This document shows, in pieces, positions 7,889 to 16,341 of a stretch of DNA of 64,000 bases (positions are counted from its first letter, which is position 1; every line of letters begins with the position of its first letter). The notes under the pieces were generated by a model that saw only the letters and a program-made list of their open reading frames with translations, was not told the origin of the DNA and made no database searches. The stretch lies in assembly GCA_018971305.1 (NCBI GenBank), contig JAGXBC010000004.1, forward strand, positions 1 to 64,000, read 5' to 3'. This DNA is from Patescibacteria group bacterium. GTDB lineage: Bacteria > Patescibacteria > Paceibacteria > UBA6257 > 2-01-FULL-56-20. The translations under genes and the position numbers were made by a program.

Positions 7889-9064
7889 TTATAGCGCGTA
7901 GGTGCTTGTTATTTTTGCGAACGCATCCTTGTCTCCCGAATCTATCGGCTTGCCTGCAGGCGGATTAATGGATAACGGATTTATGAGCGTACCGAACTTC
8001 CTCACTTCATAATGCAGGTGCGGGCCGGTAGCAAGTCCTGTGGCGCCAACATAGCCGATTACCTGCCCTTGCTTTACGTGCGCGCCGATCTTGATTCCTT
8101 TCGCGAAACTGGAGAAATGCCCGTAGGTCGTCGTGTATTCTTCGTTATAGCGAATAACAACTTTGTTCCCGTATTCCCCTCTCCAGCCGGCGTCTATCAC
8201 AGTACCGTCACCGATAGAGACAACAGGCGTGCCGTAATTCGCGGCAAAATCAACCGCACGATGCGGTTCAACGGCACCGTTCACAGGATCAATCCGCCGG
8301 TAGGTGAAATAGGTACTGATGTATTTATATTGCAGAGGAAACTTCAAGAATATTTTCTGCACGGAGTTGCCATTCTCGTCGTAATACCCTTCCGTAGTTT
8401 TGTCGGACTTAAAATAATAGGCGTAATAGGGGTCGCCGCTATTTATAAATTTGGCAGCAAGAATTTTCCCGGGCATCTTGTAAACACCATTCAGGTAGCG
8501 GGCTTCGTAAATCATCTCAAATGAATCCCCTTTCTGAACGCTGAAAGCAAAATCCACCTGCCAGGCAAAAATTTCCGAAAGCAGCACGGCGAGGCGCGGG
8601 TCTTTGTTCTCATCAATTAGCGTCTGATAAACAGATGAATCAATGGTCCCTTTTATAGTTTCAATTTTAATGTCGTAAGGAATATCCTTAACTGCGGACC
8701 GCCAATCGCCGCTATCAGTATTTTGAATTTCAAGATTTTGATCGGCGTTGACGTTATAGACTATCCTCTTTACCTCATTAGTTGCGGCATCCGTGAATAA
8801 TGACAGGACGTGTCCGGCCGTCAGCTTGGAAGTATCGTAAACATTATCCATAGACGCCACGATAGACGACCTGGTAGTTGTCGTAAGCGACAAATCATTC
8901 AAAAGAGCTTCAAAGGAGTAGCCGCTCGGTATCATTTTGTCTACCTCTCTAAGCGACTCTCTCTTCTCTGGAAGCAGAACTTTGCCTGAGTGACCTCCAT
9001 GTACAACAATAAGAGCCGCCAAAGCGACGGCAACGGCAAACACGGCGAATGTTACCCTGTTCAT
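7889..9064 (-). CDS. M23 family peptidoglycan metallopeptidase, membrane anchored
   Basis: A 391-residue protein with a signal anchor (about 5-22), a long N-terminal region resembling the LysM-like/OapA-type regions of MepM-class hydrolases (residues 45-230), and a C-terminal LytM domain (265-365). Zinc ligands are visible: H268 and D272 in H-R-A-V-D-F, and H351 in G-P-H-L-H-Y-E, with H349 as the second active-site histidine. It should cut peptide cross-links in peptidoglycan outside the membrane, in cell separation or wall remodelling. It lies a few bases upstream of the VirB2-like gene on the same strand, so the two could be co-transcribed; the pilus genes are further upstream. Confidence 0.9.
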   Translation of the reverse strand: MNRVTFAVFAVAVALAALIVVHGGHSGKVLLPEKRESLREVDKMIPSGYSFEALLNDLSLTTTTRSSIVASMDNVYDTSKLTAGHVLSLFTDAATNEVKRIVYNVNADQNLEIQNTDSGDWRSAVKDIPYDIKIETIKGTIDSSVYQTLIDENKDPRLAVLLSEIFAWQVDFAFSVQKGDSFEMIYEARYLNGVYKMPGKILAAKFINSGDPYYAYYFKSDKTTEGYYDENGNSVQKIFLKFPLQYKYISTYFTYRRIDPVNGAVEPHRAVDFAANYGTPVVSIGDGTVIDAGWRGEYGNKVVIRYNEEYTTTYGHFSSFAKGIKIGAHVKQGQVIGYVGATGLATGPHLHYEVRKFGTLINPLSINPPAGKPIDSGDKDAFAKITSTYAL

Positions 9065-9096
9065 CTTAATCTAGAGGATAAACAGCGGAGGCCTAT

Positions 9097-9447
9097 TTAG
9101 CAACTCCGCAAACCACTTACCCCAAGAAATGAGCCAACAATCAGCGGTAGGCCCTTTGCCAAAATAGCTACTATTAAAGCAATAATAGCGTATGTAATAG
9201 CGCTGGAGTTGTCTCTTTTACTGGAGGACTCACCTGCGGTTAAAATCGCGTACGCTCCTATTATGAAGAGGAGTACAGATATCACTATGAAGAAAGTAAA
9301 AATCCAGTTTATCGCAGAACAGATAAGACCTATAAATCCCCCGATGGTTGTAACCGGAGGAGGAATATAGGATATCTGAGCGAAAGCCGCTAAAGGAAAA
9401 AGTGAGCTGAGAAAAATAGCCGCAGCTAATTTCAATTTATTTTTCAT
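9097..9447 (-). CDS. VirB2/TrbC-like small membrane protein (pilin-like)
   Basis: A 116-residue protein with a cleavable signal peptide (to about A24), then two hydrophobic helices (about 38-68 and 83-108) separated by a short polar loop with G-E-S-S-S-K-R. This is the layout of VirB2/TrbC-type conjugative pilins, and proteins of this shape are frequent in Patescibacteria. No VirB4 or VirD4 ATPase is in the window, so a secretion role cannot be claimed. A C-terminal cysteine follows G-L-R-S. It is next to the pilus region and the M23 peptidase. Confidence 0.6.
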   Translation of the reverse strand: MKNKLKLAAAIFLSSLFPLAAFAQISYIPPPVTTIGGFIGLICSAINWIFTFFIVISVLLFIIGAYAILTAGESSSKRDNSSAITYAIIALIVAILAKGLPLIVGSFLGVSGLRSC

Positions 9448-9485
9448 ATACCTAAAAACTAAAGCTGCTACCTATTTAATATTGC

Positions 9486-10223
9486 TTAGCTGCTCGCAGT
9501 ATCGTGCGCCGCTTTAAGAATATTGCTTATTGATTGGATGACCTGAGCCTGGCCCTGAAGATTATTCTGAAGGCTGGTTTGTCCAATACTGGCATTAAGC
9601 TTGGTTTCCAATTCTGCGGAAGCCACGGAGCTCGGAACACTGAACAAGAAACTGTACCAGGGATAATGGACTTTAACTCTTCCCTGCGCGTCTGTCTCAA
9701 CTTGAGCCGAGAGACTACTACCGAAAACCCCGAATAATTTAGCCGGCTCTTTGTAGGAAACTTTAACAGTATCGCTCGCGACCTGAACGTCTTCCACGTT
9801 ATCGTCGCGTAAGAGCACGCCCTTGGCGAAATTCTGCAGATCCTGCCCGGAACGCAACTCGGCCTGCGCCTTAACCGTACCTAAAAATTGCTGCTTTTGA
9901 GTGGCATCCCAACCGCGGATTTCCACCGCCGAGGCACTGATAACAGATGCGTTTTTGGAAGAAGTACCCTCGTCAAATGTTGAAGTGTTAAATCGCGACC
10001 TATCAAATCCAGATGTACTTGTATTTTCCTGTTCTCCATTTGATCTTGATCCAACATCGCTATGCTGCGTAACCTCAACCGAACCGCTGGAACTGCCCCG
10101 AACCCCGGTTTGCGCCTGGACGCCGACGTAAATTCCCCCGTCCTCAGCAAAACTCCTGCCCGCGAACACTAACAAACCGACCGCAACCGTCAAAACCAAA
10201 ACATTTAAATGTGATTTTTTCAT
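9486..10223 (-). CDS. Secreted hypothetical protein near pilus operon
   Basis: A 245-residue protein with a typical signal peptide (hydrophobic to about A26), a Ser/Thr/Gly-rich polar segment (30-90) and a compact alpha/beta C-terminal part (95-215) containing a conserved-looking beta stretch V-K-V-S-Y-K-E-P-A-K-L-F-G. It is related in style to secreted proteins commonly found beside type IV pilus genes in Parcubacteria, but I cannot assign a family. An intrinsic terminator separates it from the major pilin gene upstream, so it is probably transcribed on its own. Confidence 0.55.
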   Translation of the reverse strand: MKKSHLNVLVLTVAVGLLVFAGRSFAEDGGIYVGVQAQTGVRGSSSGSVEVTQHSDVGSRSNGEQENTSTSGFDRSRFNTSTFDEGTSSKNASVISASAVEIRGWDATQKQQFLGTVKAQAELRSGQDLQNFAKGVLLRDDNVEDVQVASDTVKVSYKEPAKLFGVFGSSLSAQVETDAQGRVKVHYPWYSFLFSVPSSVASAELETKLNASIGQTSLQNNLQGQAQVIQSISNILKAAHDTASS

Positions 10224-10290
10224 ATAGTTTATTTTAGCATATTTTATAGATATACGTACAGGCGTGATGAACGCAACACGGCAATATAAA

Positions 10291-10311
10291 AACCCCCAAA
10301 TTTTGAGGGTT
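10291..10311 (-). terminator. Intrinsic terminator after the major pilin gene
   Basis: Inverted repeat AACCC/GGGTT with extended A-T pairing, flanked by A and T runs, between the pilin gene and the secreted protein gene. Moderately strong and usable in both directions. Confidence 0.55.
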
Positions 10312-10340
10312 ATTATGTGTAAGGGTTAATTTCTTAACCT

Positions 10341-10823
10341 TTAGCGAGTTACGGAGATCGTGCTAGTTGATAACTCTGTGCCAGGAGCGGAAACTGTTAT
10401 ACGACTGCTCGAAGCATCCTGAATAATATTATAGTCCGTATTATATGTAGTACAATTATTCGGATCATCACATTTTACTCCCTGCGATGGATCAATAGGT
10501 AGCTCAGACATGTAGGTCGGAACCAAACACGGGCGAAGATTAAGCGTTGCCGAAGAAATATCCTGCGCCGGCGTAGACGTAGGAATATTTACTGCAACAC
10601 CGCCAACCGTGCACTTAAACAATCCTTGGTTATCCGCCATGTTCTGGCCAATGGCATCCAGTATGGCATTAACGTTACTCTGACGCTGTGAGTTACGCGC
10701 CTGCGCGAACTGTCTCGCCGGGTTCAAAGCCACGAGCACAACTGCCGCCAAAATGGCGATAATGCCTATGACCACGAGAATTTCAATAAGTGTAAAACCT
10801 TTGATATTCTTCGTATTTTTCAT
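10341..10823 (-). CDS. Type IV pilin, probable major subunit
   Basis: A 160-residue prepilin. The leader ends K-G, followed by F-T-L-I-E-I-L-V-V-I-G-I-I-A-I-L, the class III signal with Glu at +5 and a single hydrophobic helix, then an N-A-R-Q-F-A-Q-A-R-N-S-Q-R continuation like that of PulG/PilA-type proteins. The globular domain holds four cysteines (K-C-T, R-P-C-L, K-C-D, N-C-T-T) that could make two disulphides. It is separated from the minor pilin operon upstream by its own consensus promoter, consistent with higher expression of the fibre subunit. Confidence 0.88.
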   Translation of the reverse strand: MKNTKNIKGFTLIEILVVIGIIAILAAVVLVALNPARQFAQARNSQRQSNVNAILDAIGQNMADNQGLFKCTVGGVAVNIPTSTPAQDISSATLNLRPCLVPTYMSELPIDPSQGVKCDDPNNCTTYNTDYNIIQDASSSRITVSAPGTELSTSTISVTR

Positions 10824-10878
10824 TATTTTATTGCTTTTATTAAGATTCTTTTCGACCTTTCGGACTTAGTATTGTATT

Positions 10879-10907
10879 TATATATCATAAGGAACGATTT
10901 GTGGCAA
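10879..10907 (-). promoter_or_regulatory. Sigma-70 promoter of the major pilin gene
   Basis: TTGCCA (10902-10907) and TATATA (10879-10884) with an exact 17-base spacer, giving a leader of about 50 bases before the pilin ATG. Confidence 0.6.
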
Positions 10908-10926
10908 CCCCCCGCGATAAAATCTC

Positions 10927-11349
10927 TTACGTTTGCTTAGGAACTTCGCTCCAGGTGACGATTCCCATATCGGAACTGTCTGCTGTTATAACCAGGTCTG
11001 TATATGCCCGCTCGGCGGCGCCTTGGGGATATTGAGCGCTGACCTTAACGATAATCTGGGTGCTTCCGCTTTTTACTATTGACAAAATATTACAAGAATC
11101 TGTTCCCAAATAAATTGTCTCCGGGCCAACATAGCTACCATCTATCGCTCGCTTTAAAAGGGCGGTGTTAGCACACGCTTCCGCGAGAGAATAACTTTTT
11201 TCTTTATACGAAAGATATAAAACATTAAAACGGGAAAAGAATCCGGTAAAGCTAAGCGACAAAGTAACCGCCAAAAGTAGAACCGCTATAACAAGAGCGG
11301 AGGTAACGGCGATAAATCCTTTTTGATTTTCTTGCGAACGATTCCTCAT
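10927..11349 (-). CDS. PilX-like pilus-associated protein
   Basis: A 140-residue protein with one N-terminal hydrophobic helix after K-G-F-I-A-V-T, a pilin-like leader in which the usual Glu at +5 is replaced. The downstream A-E-A-C-A-N-T-A-L motif resembles PilX and other minor-pilin-like proteins in which S-L-A-E-A-C follows the helix. It is the last gene of the overlapping pilus operon (four-base overlap with the upstream gene) and is followed by the separate promoter for the major pilin. A role as a minor pilin or assembly primer component is inferred from this context. Confidence 0.65.
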   Translation of the reverse strand: MRNRSQENQKGFIAVTSALVIAVLLLAVTLSLSFTGFFSRFNVLYLSYKEKSYSLAEACANTALLKRAIDGSYVGPETIYLGTDSCNILSIVKSGSTQIIVKVSAQYPQGAAERAYTDLVITADSSDMGIVTWSEVPKQT

Positions 11350-11816
11350 CTTAAATATGTGGTGACATCAAAAGATTGCGTTTCGTTCAAGTTTTTTAAC
11401 GTGAACTGCGCCTCTACGCCGGCGGGCTTACTTCCGGAGGGAGGAATATTTATAAACGAAAGAGATATTACCTGCACACTTTGACTGTTTAATCTTTCGG
11501 CCGGTCCTCCGCCGATTGAAAGGGTTAATCCGTCACCGTTTAGGGCAAAAACAAGCGGGCTGGGAGGATTTAACTGCGTTATCGTAAGCGTAGAAGCATT
11601 GGGAACGATAGAAATCGCTCCGGTAAGAGCCCAATTAAGTTTGCGCATTATAAACACGGATTCTTCGTTGATGAAAACTTTGCTCTGGAGATTTCCGCTT
11701 CCGCCAACTACGGCATAAGTGGTAAGAAGCATGCCGCCGACCACCAGCGTAAAAAGGGCGATGTAAATAATTATTTCTATTAAGGTGAAACCACCTGTTT
11801 TATTAAGAGGCTTCAT
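11346..11816 (-). CDS. Minor pseudopilin (GspJ/PulJ-like)
   Basis: A 156-residue prepilin with the cleavage site G-G followed by F-T-L-I-E-I-I-I-Y-I-A-L-F-T. The hydrophobic helix and the size fit GspJ/PulJ minor pseudopilins. I place the start at the ATG at 11816 (an alternative ATG is at 11822) because it yields a normal short leader; the frame is open further upstream but only within the preceding gene. It overlaps the beta-propeller pilin gene by 14 bases, so translation is probably coupled. It would sit in the pilus tip complex with the FimT-like and PilX-like proteins. Confidence 0.8.
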   Translation of the reverse strand: MKPLNKTGGFTLIEIIIYIALFTLVVGGMLLTTYAVVGGSGNLQSKVFINEESVFIMRKLNWALTGAISIVPNASTLTITQLNPPSPLVFALNGDGLTLSIGGGPAERLNSQSVQVISLSFINIPPSGSKPAGVEAQFTLKNLNETQSFDVTTYLR

Positions 11817-13587
11817 TGTCATCTTCTGGGTTATACGATGCTGAATTGTTGGGGTTCCCGTCCGTGTGGCACTGAGGATCTGCAGCATCTATTTTACCAT
11901 CGCCATCATCGTCAATTTTATCTGCACACTGAGCTGGCCGAATAATACGAAGGCCGTCGTTTTGATTGTTCGAGCTATAAATAAAATTGTCCTCAAGATC
12001 AAGGCCTGTTGTGTGATTGGAAAAATTATAAGGACCAATCGGCTTTATGGCGGCTGGATTTGAAATGTCCAACGTTAAAAATCCGATATTGGAATCGTCC
12101 AGTGAAAGAAACGCATAATTCCCGCTTACCCGAGTTCCGGTCACGGTAGAACCAGAAATATTTTTGCTGATACTGGAGCCCAAATTTATTGAACAGGTCG
12201 CACAAAGTTCAACCGGAGTAGTTGGGTTCGAGATATCTAGAATGTAAAAATCTCTCTCGCTCGTGCTATTTACTATCTGCCGCCCAAAATATAATCGATT
12301 GCCGACAATAAAAATACTTGTCGCGTCTTCGTCGTCGCTTGCGCTTCTTTGGGCGTCAAAAGAACCCACAAGCTGTATATTTGCCGGGTTGCCGACATTA
12401 TAAACCATTATTTCTCCGGAATCGTTTGACGTTGCTAAATAAGCGTAGTCCCCCCGTACAGCAATAGCATTTACATTATGGTTGACGTTTACGCTACCCA
12501 TCCAAATCGGATTAGCCGGACTACTCGTATCACACATAGGAAAGGCGGGCTCTGGCCGTACGCAAAAAACATGAAATTCGTTATTTTTCGTGGACGGCAG
12601 CGCCAAGTTCGCAATATATTTAGTTCCCACATAAACTCTTCCGTCATAATAGAAAACACTCTGTCCGGCCAAACAAGGCTTCGAACAGGTGAACGTAATG
12701 TTGGGCAAAGTAGTTGAAGCAATTACCATTGGATTCGCTGGATCAGTTGAAACGTCAATCACTTGAAGCTGTTTTTGATTGTCGTTCTGAACTACATAAG
12801 CATAAATTTTACCGGTATTATTGTCGCGAGCAACGTCAACTGAATTGAGCCCTGGTCCAATATTTAAGCTTCCTACGATTGGAGGCATAATTCCGTTGAT
12901 GATGCCAGTGCCATCCAGTATGAAAAAATTATCCTTATTAGACATGGCCGTCATATAAATAGTTTTATTCAGCACGTCCATGTCGGTTGCCGGCGTTCCA
13001 GCGGCAGAATTTACCAAGGGGTTGTCATTGTACGAAGCCTTGTAGTTAAGATCGCGCGACATAAGCGTATTCGGATTCGTCCAACCTCCACCAGGTGGAT
13101 TAATTTCACAATCCCCGCCCAGAGCGATTGCTCCAGCAACGTCCGTAAAAACAGTGGAAAGGTTAACACCTTGTGGGCGAAGTGAACCGCTGTTCCAGGT
13201 TACGCTGCTTGTAACATCCTTCACACATTCGGTAATATCCGCAACCTGTAAATTAATGGAATAAAAACTCTGTGCGCTTGATGTTGTAACTAAGGAATTA
13301 AAACTTCCCGCCACGGCAACCCTCGCCGCATCAAGCTGCTCTCTCGCCAGAGTAACAGCCTCGTTATTGGTTTCCGTATCCACCGTATAAGATTGATTGC
13401 TGAACGCCACCATAATGGAAGCGGAAACTGCAAAAACAAGTACGGCGAGAGCGACGAGCATCTCCAGCGCTGCCTGTCCCGTTAGAAGTCGCGCTCGCGA
13501 CGTAGTCGCGAGTCCGGAGGACCGCGGCGCGGCTAATTCTAACGGGACCTGACCCCTTTTATATTTTTTACCAACTGATTTGGCCAT
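11803..13587 (-). CDS. Pilin-like protein carrying an LVIVD-type beta-propeller
   Basis: A 594-residue protein with a long leader (about 37 residues), a prepilin-like T-G followed by Q-A-A-L-E-M-L-V-A-L-A with Glu at +5, one hydrophobic helix, then a large exterior part. Residues about 200-540 hold repeats of the form V-Y-V-x-x-x-N-x-x-Q-L-x-V-I-D-V and L-x-I-L-D-I-S-N-P, the LVIVD propeller signature. The tail is Asp-rich with C-A-D-K-I-D-D-D-G-D-G-K-I-D, a calcium-binding-like element bracketed by cysteines. It probably is a tip-located minor pilin displaying an adhesive or ligand-binding propeller. The leader region is encoded by an inverted-repeat element. It overlaps genes on both sides. 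Confidence 0.75.
   Translation of the reverse strand: MAKSVGKKYKRGQVPLELAAPRSSGLATTSRARLLTGQAALEMLVALAVLVFAVSASIMVAFSNQSYTVDTETNNEAVTLAREQLDAARVAVAGSFNSLVTTSSAQSFYSINLQVADITECVKDVTSSVTWNSGSLRPQGVNLSTVFTDVAGAIALGGDCEINPPGGGWTNPNTLMSRDLNYKASYNDNPLVNSAAGTPATDMDVLNKTIYMTAMSNKDNFFILDGTGIINGIMPPIVGSLNIGPGLNSVDVARDNNTGKIYAYVVQNDNQKQLQVIDVSTDPANPMVIASTTLPNITFTCSKPCLAGQSVFYYDGRVYVGTKYIANLALPSTKNNEFHVFCVRPEPAFPMCDTSSPANPIWMGSVNVNHNVNAIAVRGDYAYLATSNDSGEIMVYNVGNPANIQLVGSFDAQRSASDDEDATSIFIVGNRLYFGRQIVNSTSERDFYILDISNPTTPVELCATCSINLGSSISKNISGSTVTGTRVSGNYAFLSLDDSNIGFLTLDISNPAAIKPIGPYNFSNHTTGLDLEDNFIYSSNNQNDGLRIIRPAQCADKIDDDGDGKIDAADPQCHTDGNPNNSASYNPEDDNEAS
13476..13560. repeat. REP-like inverted repeat inside the propeller-pilin gene
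   Basis: Perfect 12-bp inverted repeat GTCCCGTTAGAA (13476-13487) and TTCTAACGGGAC (13537-13548), enclosing a second perfect hairpin CTCGCGAC/GTCGCGAG (13494-13512). The outer edge reads GGGGTCAGGTC on the minus strand, a sequence seen beside REP-associated tyrosine transposases (from memory, not searched). It stays in frame and encodes roughly residues 10-38 of the pilin. Confidence 0.7.
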
Positions 13588-14038
13588 TGTTGTTTATTGA
13601 AATCGTGGAACTGCGAACACCGTCACCTATCGTAAAAGTTCCGAGATAACTCGTTGAAGCGCTAAGCTGGTTAAAAACAACGTCTTGCGGCAACACCGGA
13701 TTGCCAGTGATTTTCACGCCGCCGGAAGGAGTAATTGCTTGATTAAGCGAACCACCCTCCACATAAGGAGTCCCCTGGAAGATAACATATCTGCCGCTTT
13801 CAACGTGAACGCCATGCACATCTTCGTTTATGTTCAGCATAGATTCCATTCTCGCTTTTTGCAGAGCGCTTATAAAAATATTCTTTTCCGAACGGAAAGA
13901 ATAGCTGCGGTAAAAATCCATGCTTACCCAAAGCCCCATACTGGCCAAAATGCCTATAAGGGCAATGACAATGATTATCTCTATGAGGGTAAACCCGGAG
14001 CGCTTTGAATTAGGGGTGGATGTACTGAGTAAGTTCAT
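13568..14038 (-). CDS. Minor pseudopilin (GspH/FimT-like)
   Basis: A 156-residue prepilin: leader ending R-S-G, then F-T-L-I-E-I-I-I-V-I-A-L-I-G-I-L-A. The helix is followed by an R-S-E-K-N-I-F-I-S-A-L-Q-K-A-R region and a beta-rich C-terminal domain with G-V-H-V-E-S-G-R-Y-V-I-F, which is the layout of the GspH/FimT domain. It overlaps pilC by 29 bases upstream and the propeller-pilin gene by 20 bases downstream, so all are translated from one message. Likely part of the pilus initiation complex. Confidence 0.82.
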   Translation of the reverse strand: MNLLSTSTPNSKRSGFTLIEIIIVIALIGILASMGLWVSMDFYRSYSFRSEKNIFISALQKARMESMLNINEDVHGVHVESGRYVIFQGTPYVEGGSLNQAITPSGGVKITGNPVLPQDVVFNQLSASTSYLGTFTIGDGVRSSTISINNNGQISW

Positions 14039-15086
14039 ATATGGGGGTAATAATGGAAACAGCGATAAATCCGACTAGCGCTCCCATCACTATCATTAAA
14101 GCCGGCTCTATCGTGTTTGATAAATTTTTGGTTATCATATCAACCTCGTTCTCATAAAGTTCCGAAACGAAAAGCAGTGTGTCGCTCAGCGTGCCCGTAG
14201 TCTCGCCGACCGATACCATCTGCGTCATAATCGGCGGGAAAATATTTTGATGCTTTGCGAGGTGTTTGGAGATTACTTCACCCCTCAAAAGATTTTCGGA
14301 CATTGCCGTTATCTCCCTGCGATACACCATATTCTTTACGGTACTCGCTGATATCTTCGTCGCCTCCACAATGGAAATCTGGCTTTTAAGAAGCAGGCCT
14401 AAAGTGCGGCAAAAATTGGCCATATAATAACTTTGTATCAATCTGCCAAAAATAGGTGTTTTCAAAACCCAGCTGTCAACGAAGGTGCGAAATCCGGGAG
14501 TTCTGCGCAAAAAAATAAAAGCGACGATAGCGGCGATAAATCCCAACAAGACATAGAAACCGAAGTTTATAAAAAATCCGCTTACGAATATCAATGTCTT
14601 GGTCGTAAAGGGAAGGTCAAACTTAAAACTCGCAAATATCGGCAAAACTTTAGGGAAAATAAAAACTGTTAGAAGAACGCTGAGAGCAATCGTTGCTGCT
14701 ACAACTATAACGGGGTAAACCATAGCTCCAACAACCTTGCGCCTCAATTCCTGCTTCTTTTTAAGCTCCTCGGCAAGATAGTTAAGGTTTGTCTCCAGGG
14801 TGCCGCTCATTTCTCCGATTCTTATAACGTTCACCGCAAAATCCCCGAAAATATTCCCGAAAGACGCCAAACTGGAAGAAAGAAATTGTCCCCTCTCCAC
14901 GTCGGATACTATCTTGGAATAAATTTTCGTCGCCGAAGCGGAACCGGGCTGGTTCTTCAACATACGCAAGCATTCCAATATCGGATTACCGGCTCTGATC
15001 AGGATGGAAAGGCGCTTGGCGAACATGATCTTTTCCTGGATGGAAAGCCGGGTTAGAAAAGGAAGGTTTTTAAGAAATTTATTCAT
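14010..15086 (-). CDS. pilC: Type IV pilus inner-membrane platform protein
   Basis: A 358-residue GspF/PilC family protein with two homologous cytoplasmic helical domains, each carrying the family signature (L-S-I-L-I-R-A-G-N-P-I-L-E near residue 30 and L-G-L-L-L-K-S-Q-I-S-I-V-E in the second repeat; I-G-E-M-S-G-T-L and V-G-E-T-T-G-T-L), and three membrane segments around residues 135-160, 180-205 and 335-355. It couples the ATPase to fibre assembly. I start it at the ATG at 15086, which overlaps the pilB stop by eight bases, rather than eight codons upstream. Confidence 0.9.
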   Translation of the reverse strand: MNKFLKNLPFLTRLSIQEKIMFAKRLSILIRAGNPILECLRMLKNQPGSASATKIYSKIVSDVERGQFLSSSLASFGNIFGDFAVNVIRIGEMSGTLETNLNYLAEELKKKQELRRKVVGAMVYPVIVVAATIALSVLLTVFIFPKVLPIFASFKFDLPFTTKTLIFVSGFFINFGFYVLLGFIAAIVAFIFLRRTPGFRTFVDSWVLKTPIFGRLIQSYYMANFCRTLGLLLKSQISIVEATKISASTVKNMVYRREITAMSENLLRGEVISKHLAKHQNIFPPIMTQMVSVGETTGTLSDTLLFVSELYENEVDMITKNLSNTIEPALMIVMGALVGFIAVSIITPIYELTQYIHP

Positions 15087-16296
15087 GAAGCATGCGAAGC
15101 ACTTCGTCAAAGGTGGTTATGCCGGCTCCGGCTTTTTTAACCGCGTCTTCTATCATCGGAACCATTCCCTGAGCTACGGCGATTTTCTGAATCTCATCGG
15201 CAGTTGCTTTGCGTAAAATGGCGTCGCGGATGGGACCATCTATTACTAAAACTTCCTGAACACCAATGCGCCCCTTATAACCGGTCTTGCCGCAATCGTC
15301 ACAGCCCTTGCCGACAAAAAACTTTTTATGAGCGCTGAGGGCATCTTTAGGAAGAACTTCGGCAAGGCCTTTTTGTTCGGCTTCGGTTACTTTTTTTTCT
15401 GTCTTGCAAGATTCGCATATCTTACGCACCAATCGTTGGCCAATAGCCACGTTTACCGTTGAAGCTATTAGGTATGATTCTATTTTCATGTCCAGCAACC
15501 GAGGCAGGGTTGTGGCGGCGTCATTCGTATGAATGGTTGAAAGCAAAAGGTGGCCAGTAAGCGCCGTGTTTACGGCAACCCCAGCCGTTTCCGAATCTCT
15601 TATCTCGCCCACCATGATTATGTTCGGATCTTGACGCAAAATTGAGCGGAGTCCGTTCGCGAAAGTTAAACCCGTGCGCGAGTTCGCCTGTATCTGGTTT
15701 ATGCCTTTAATAGCATACTCCACCGGGTCTTCTATGGTAATTATGGAAACGCTTCTTTTGTTCAGAGTTCTGATGAGAGTATAAAGCGTAGTGGTTTTTC
15801 CCGAACCGGTCGGGCCCGTCGCAAGTATCATACCGTAAGGCTTATGAACGGCATTCGTTATTTTCACGGCGTTCTCTTTGCTAAAGCCGAGCGCTTCCAA
15901 ACTAAAATCTTCCGCCTGGTCAACGAGCAATCGCATCACGGAATTTTCTCCGTAAAAAGTAGGGACGACGGAAACGCGCACGTCTATGGCTTTATTATTT
16001 TCTTTCAAAAAATATCTGAAGCGGCCATCCTGGGCGGACTGGTGCTCGTCGGTGCGCATGTGGGCAATTATTTTTATCCGGGACATAACCTCGGCATACA
16101 TATCTTTGCCGAAAGAATGGATGTCCTGCAAAACTCCGTCGATGCGGAAACGTATCTGGATCTTGTCGTCTTCCGGATCCAGATGCACGTCCGAAGCCCG
16201 TAAGTGGTAGGCGTCTTCAATAAGACAATTTACGAAACTGATTATAGAAATATTAGCTCCTTGTTTGAGCTCTTTTTCGAGATGTGTGGCTATCAT
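15079..16296 (-). CDS. pilB: Type IV pilus assembly ATPase, short form
   Basis: A 405-residue GspE/PilB secretion ATPase that powers pilus extension. Motifs: Walker A G-P-T-G-S-G-K-T at 161-168, Asp box I-T-I-E-D-P-V-E-Y around 187-194, Walker B I-I-M-V-G-E-I-R-D at 226-234, His box ending S-T-I-H-T-N-D near 259, and the zinc tetracysteine (C294, C297, C332, C335). Typical PilB has about 560 residues; the N-terminal N1 domain that binds c-di-GMP or PilM-type partners is missing here. First gene of the pilus operon pilB-pilC-fimT-propeller pilin-gspJ-pilX. No PilT retraction ATPase lies in the window. Confidence 0.92.
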   Translation of the reverse strand: MIATHLEKELKQGANISIISFVNCLIEDAYHLRASDVHLDPEDDKIQIRFRIDGVLQDIHSFGKDMYAEVMSRIKIIAHMRTDEHQSAQDGRFRYFLKENNKAIDVRVSVVPTFYGENSVMRLLVDQAEDFSLEALGFSKENAVKITNAVHKPYGMILATGPTGSGKTTTLYTLIRTLNKRSVSIITIEDPVEYAIKGINQIQANSRTGLTFANGLRSILRQDPNIIMVGEIRDSETAGVAVNTALTGHLLLSTIHTNDAATTLPRLLDMKIESYLIASTVNVAIGQRLVRKICESCKTEKKVTEAEQKGLAEVLPKDALSAHKKFFVGKGCDDCGKTGYKGRIGVQEVLVIDGPIRDAILRKATADEIQKIAVAQGMVPMIEDAVKKAGAGITTFDEVLRMLHE

Positions 16297-16341
16297 TTAT
16301 TAGGATGAATCTAAAAATTATACTATAGCCGGAATAACCGT

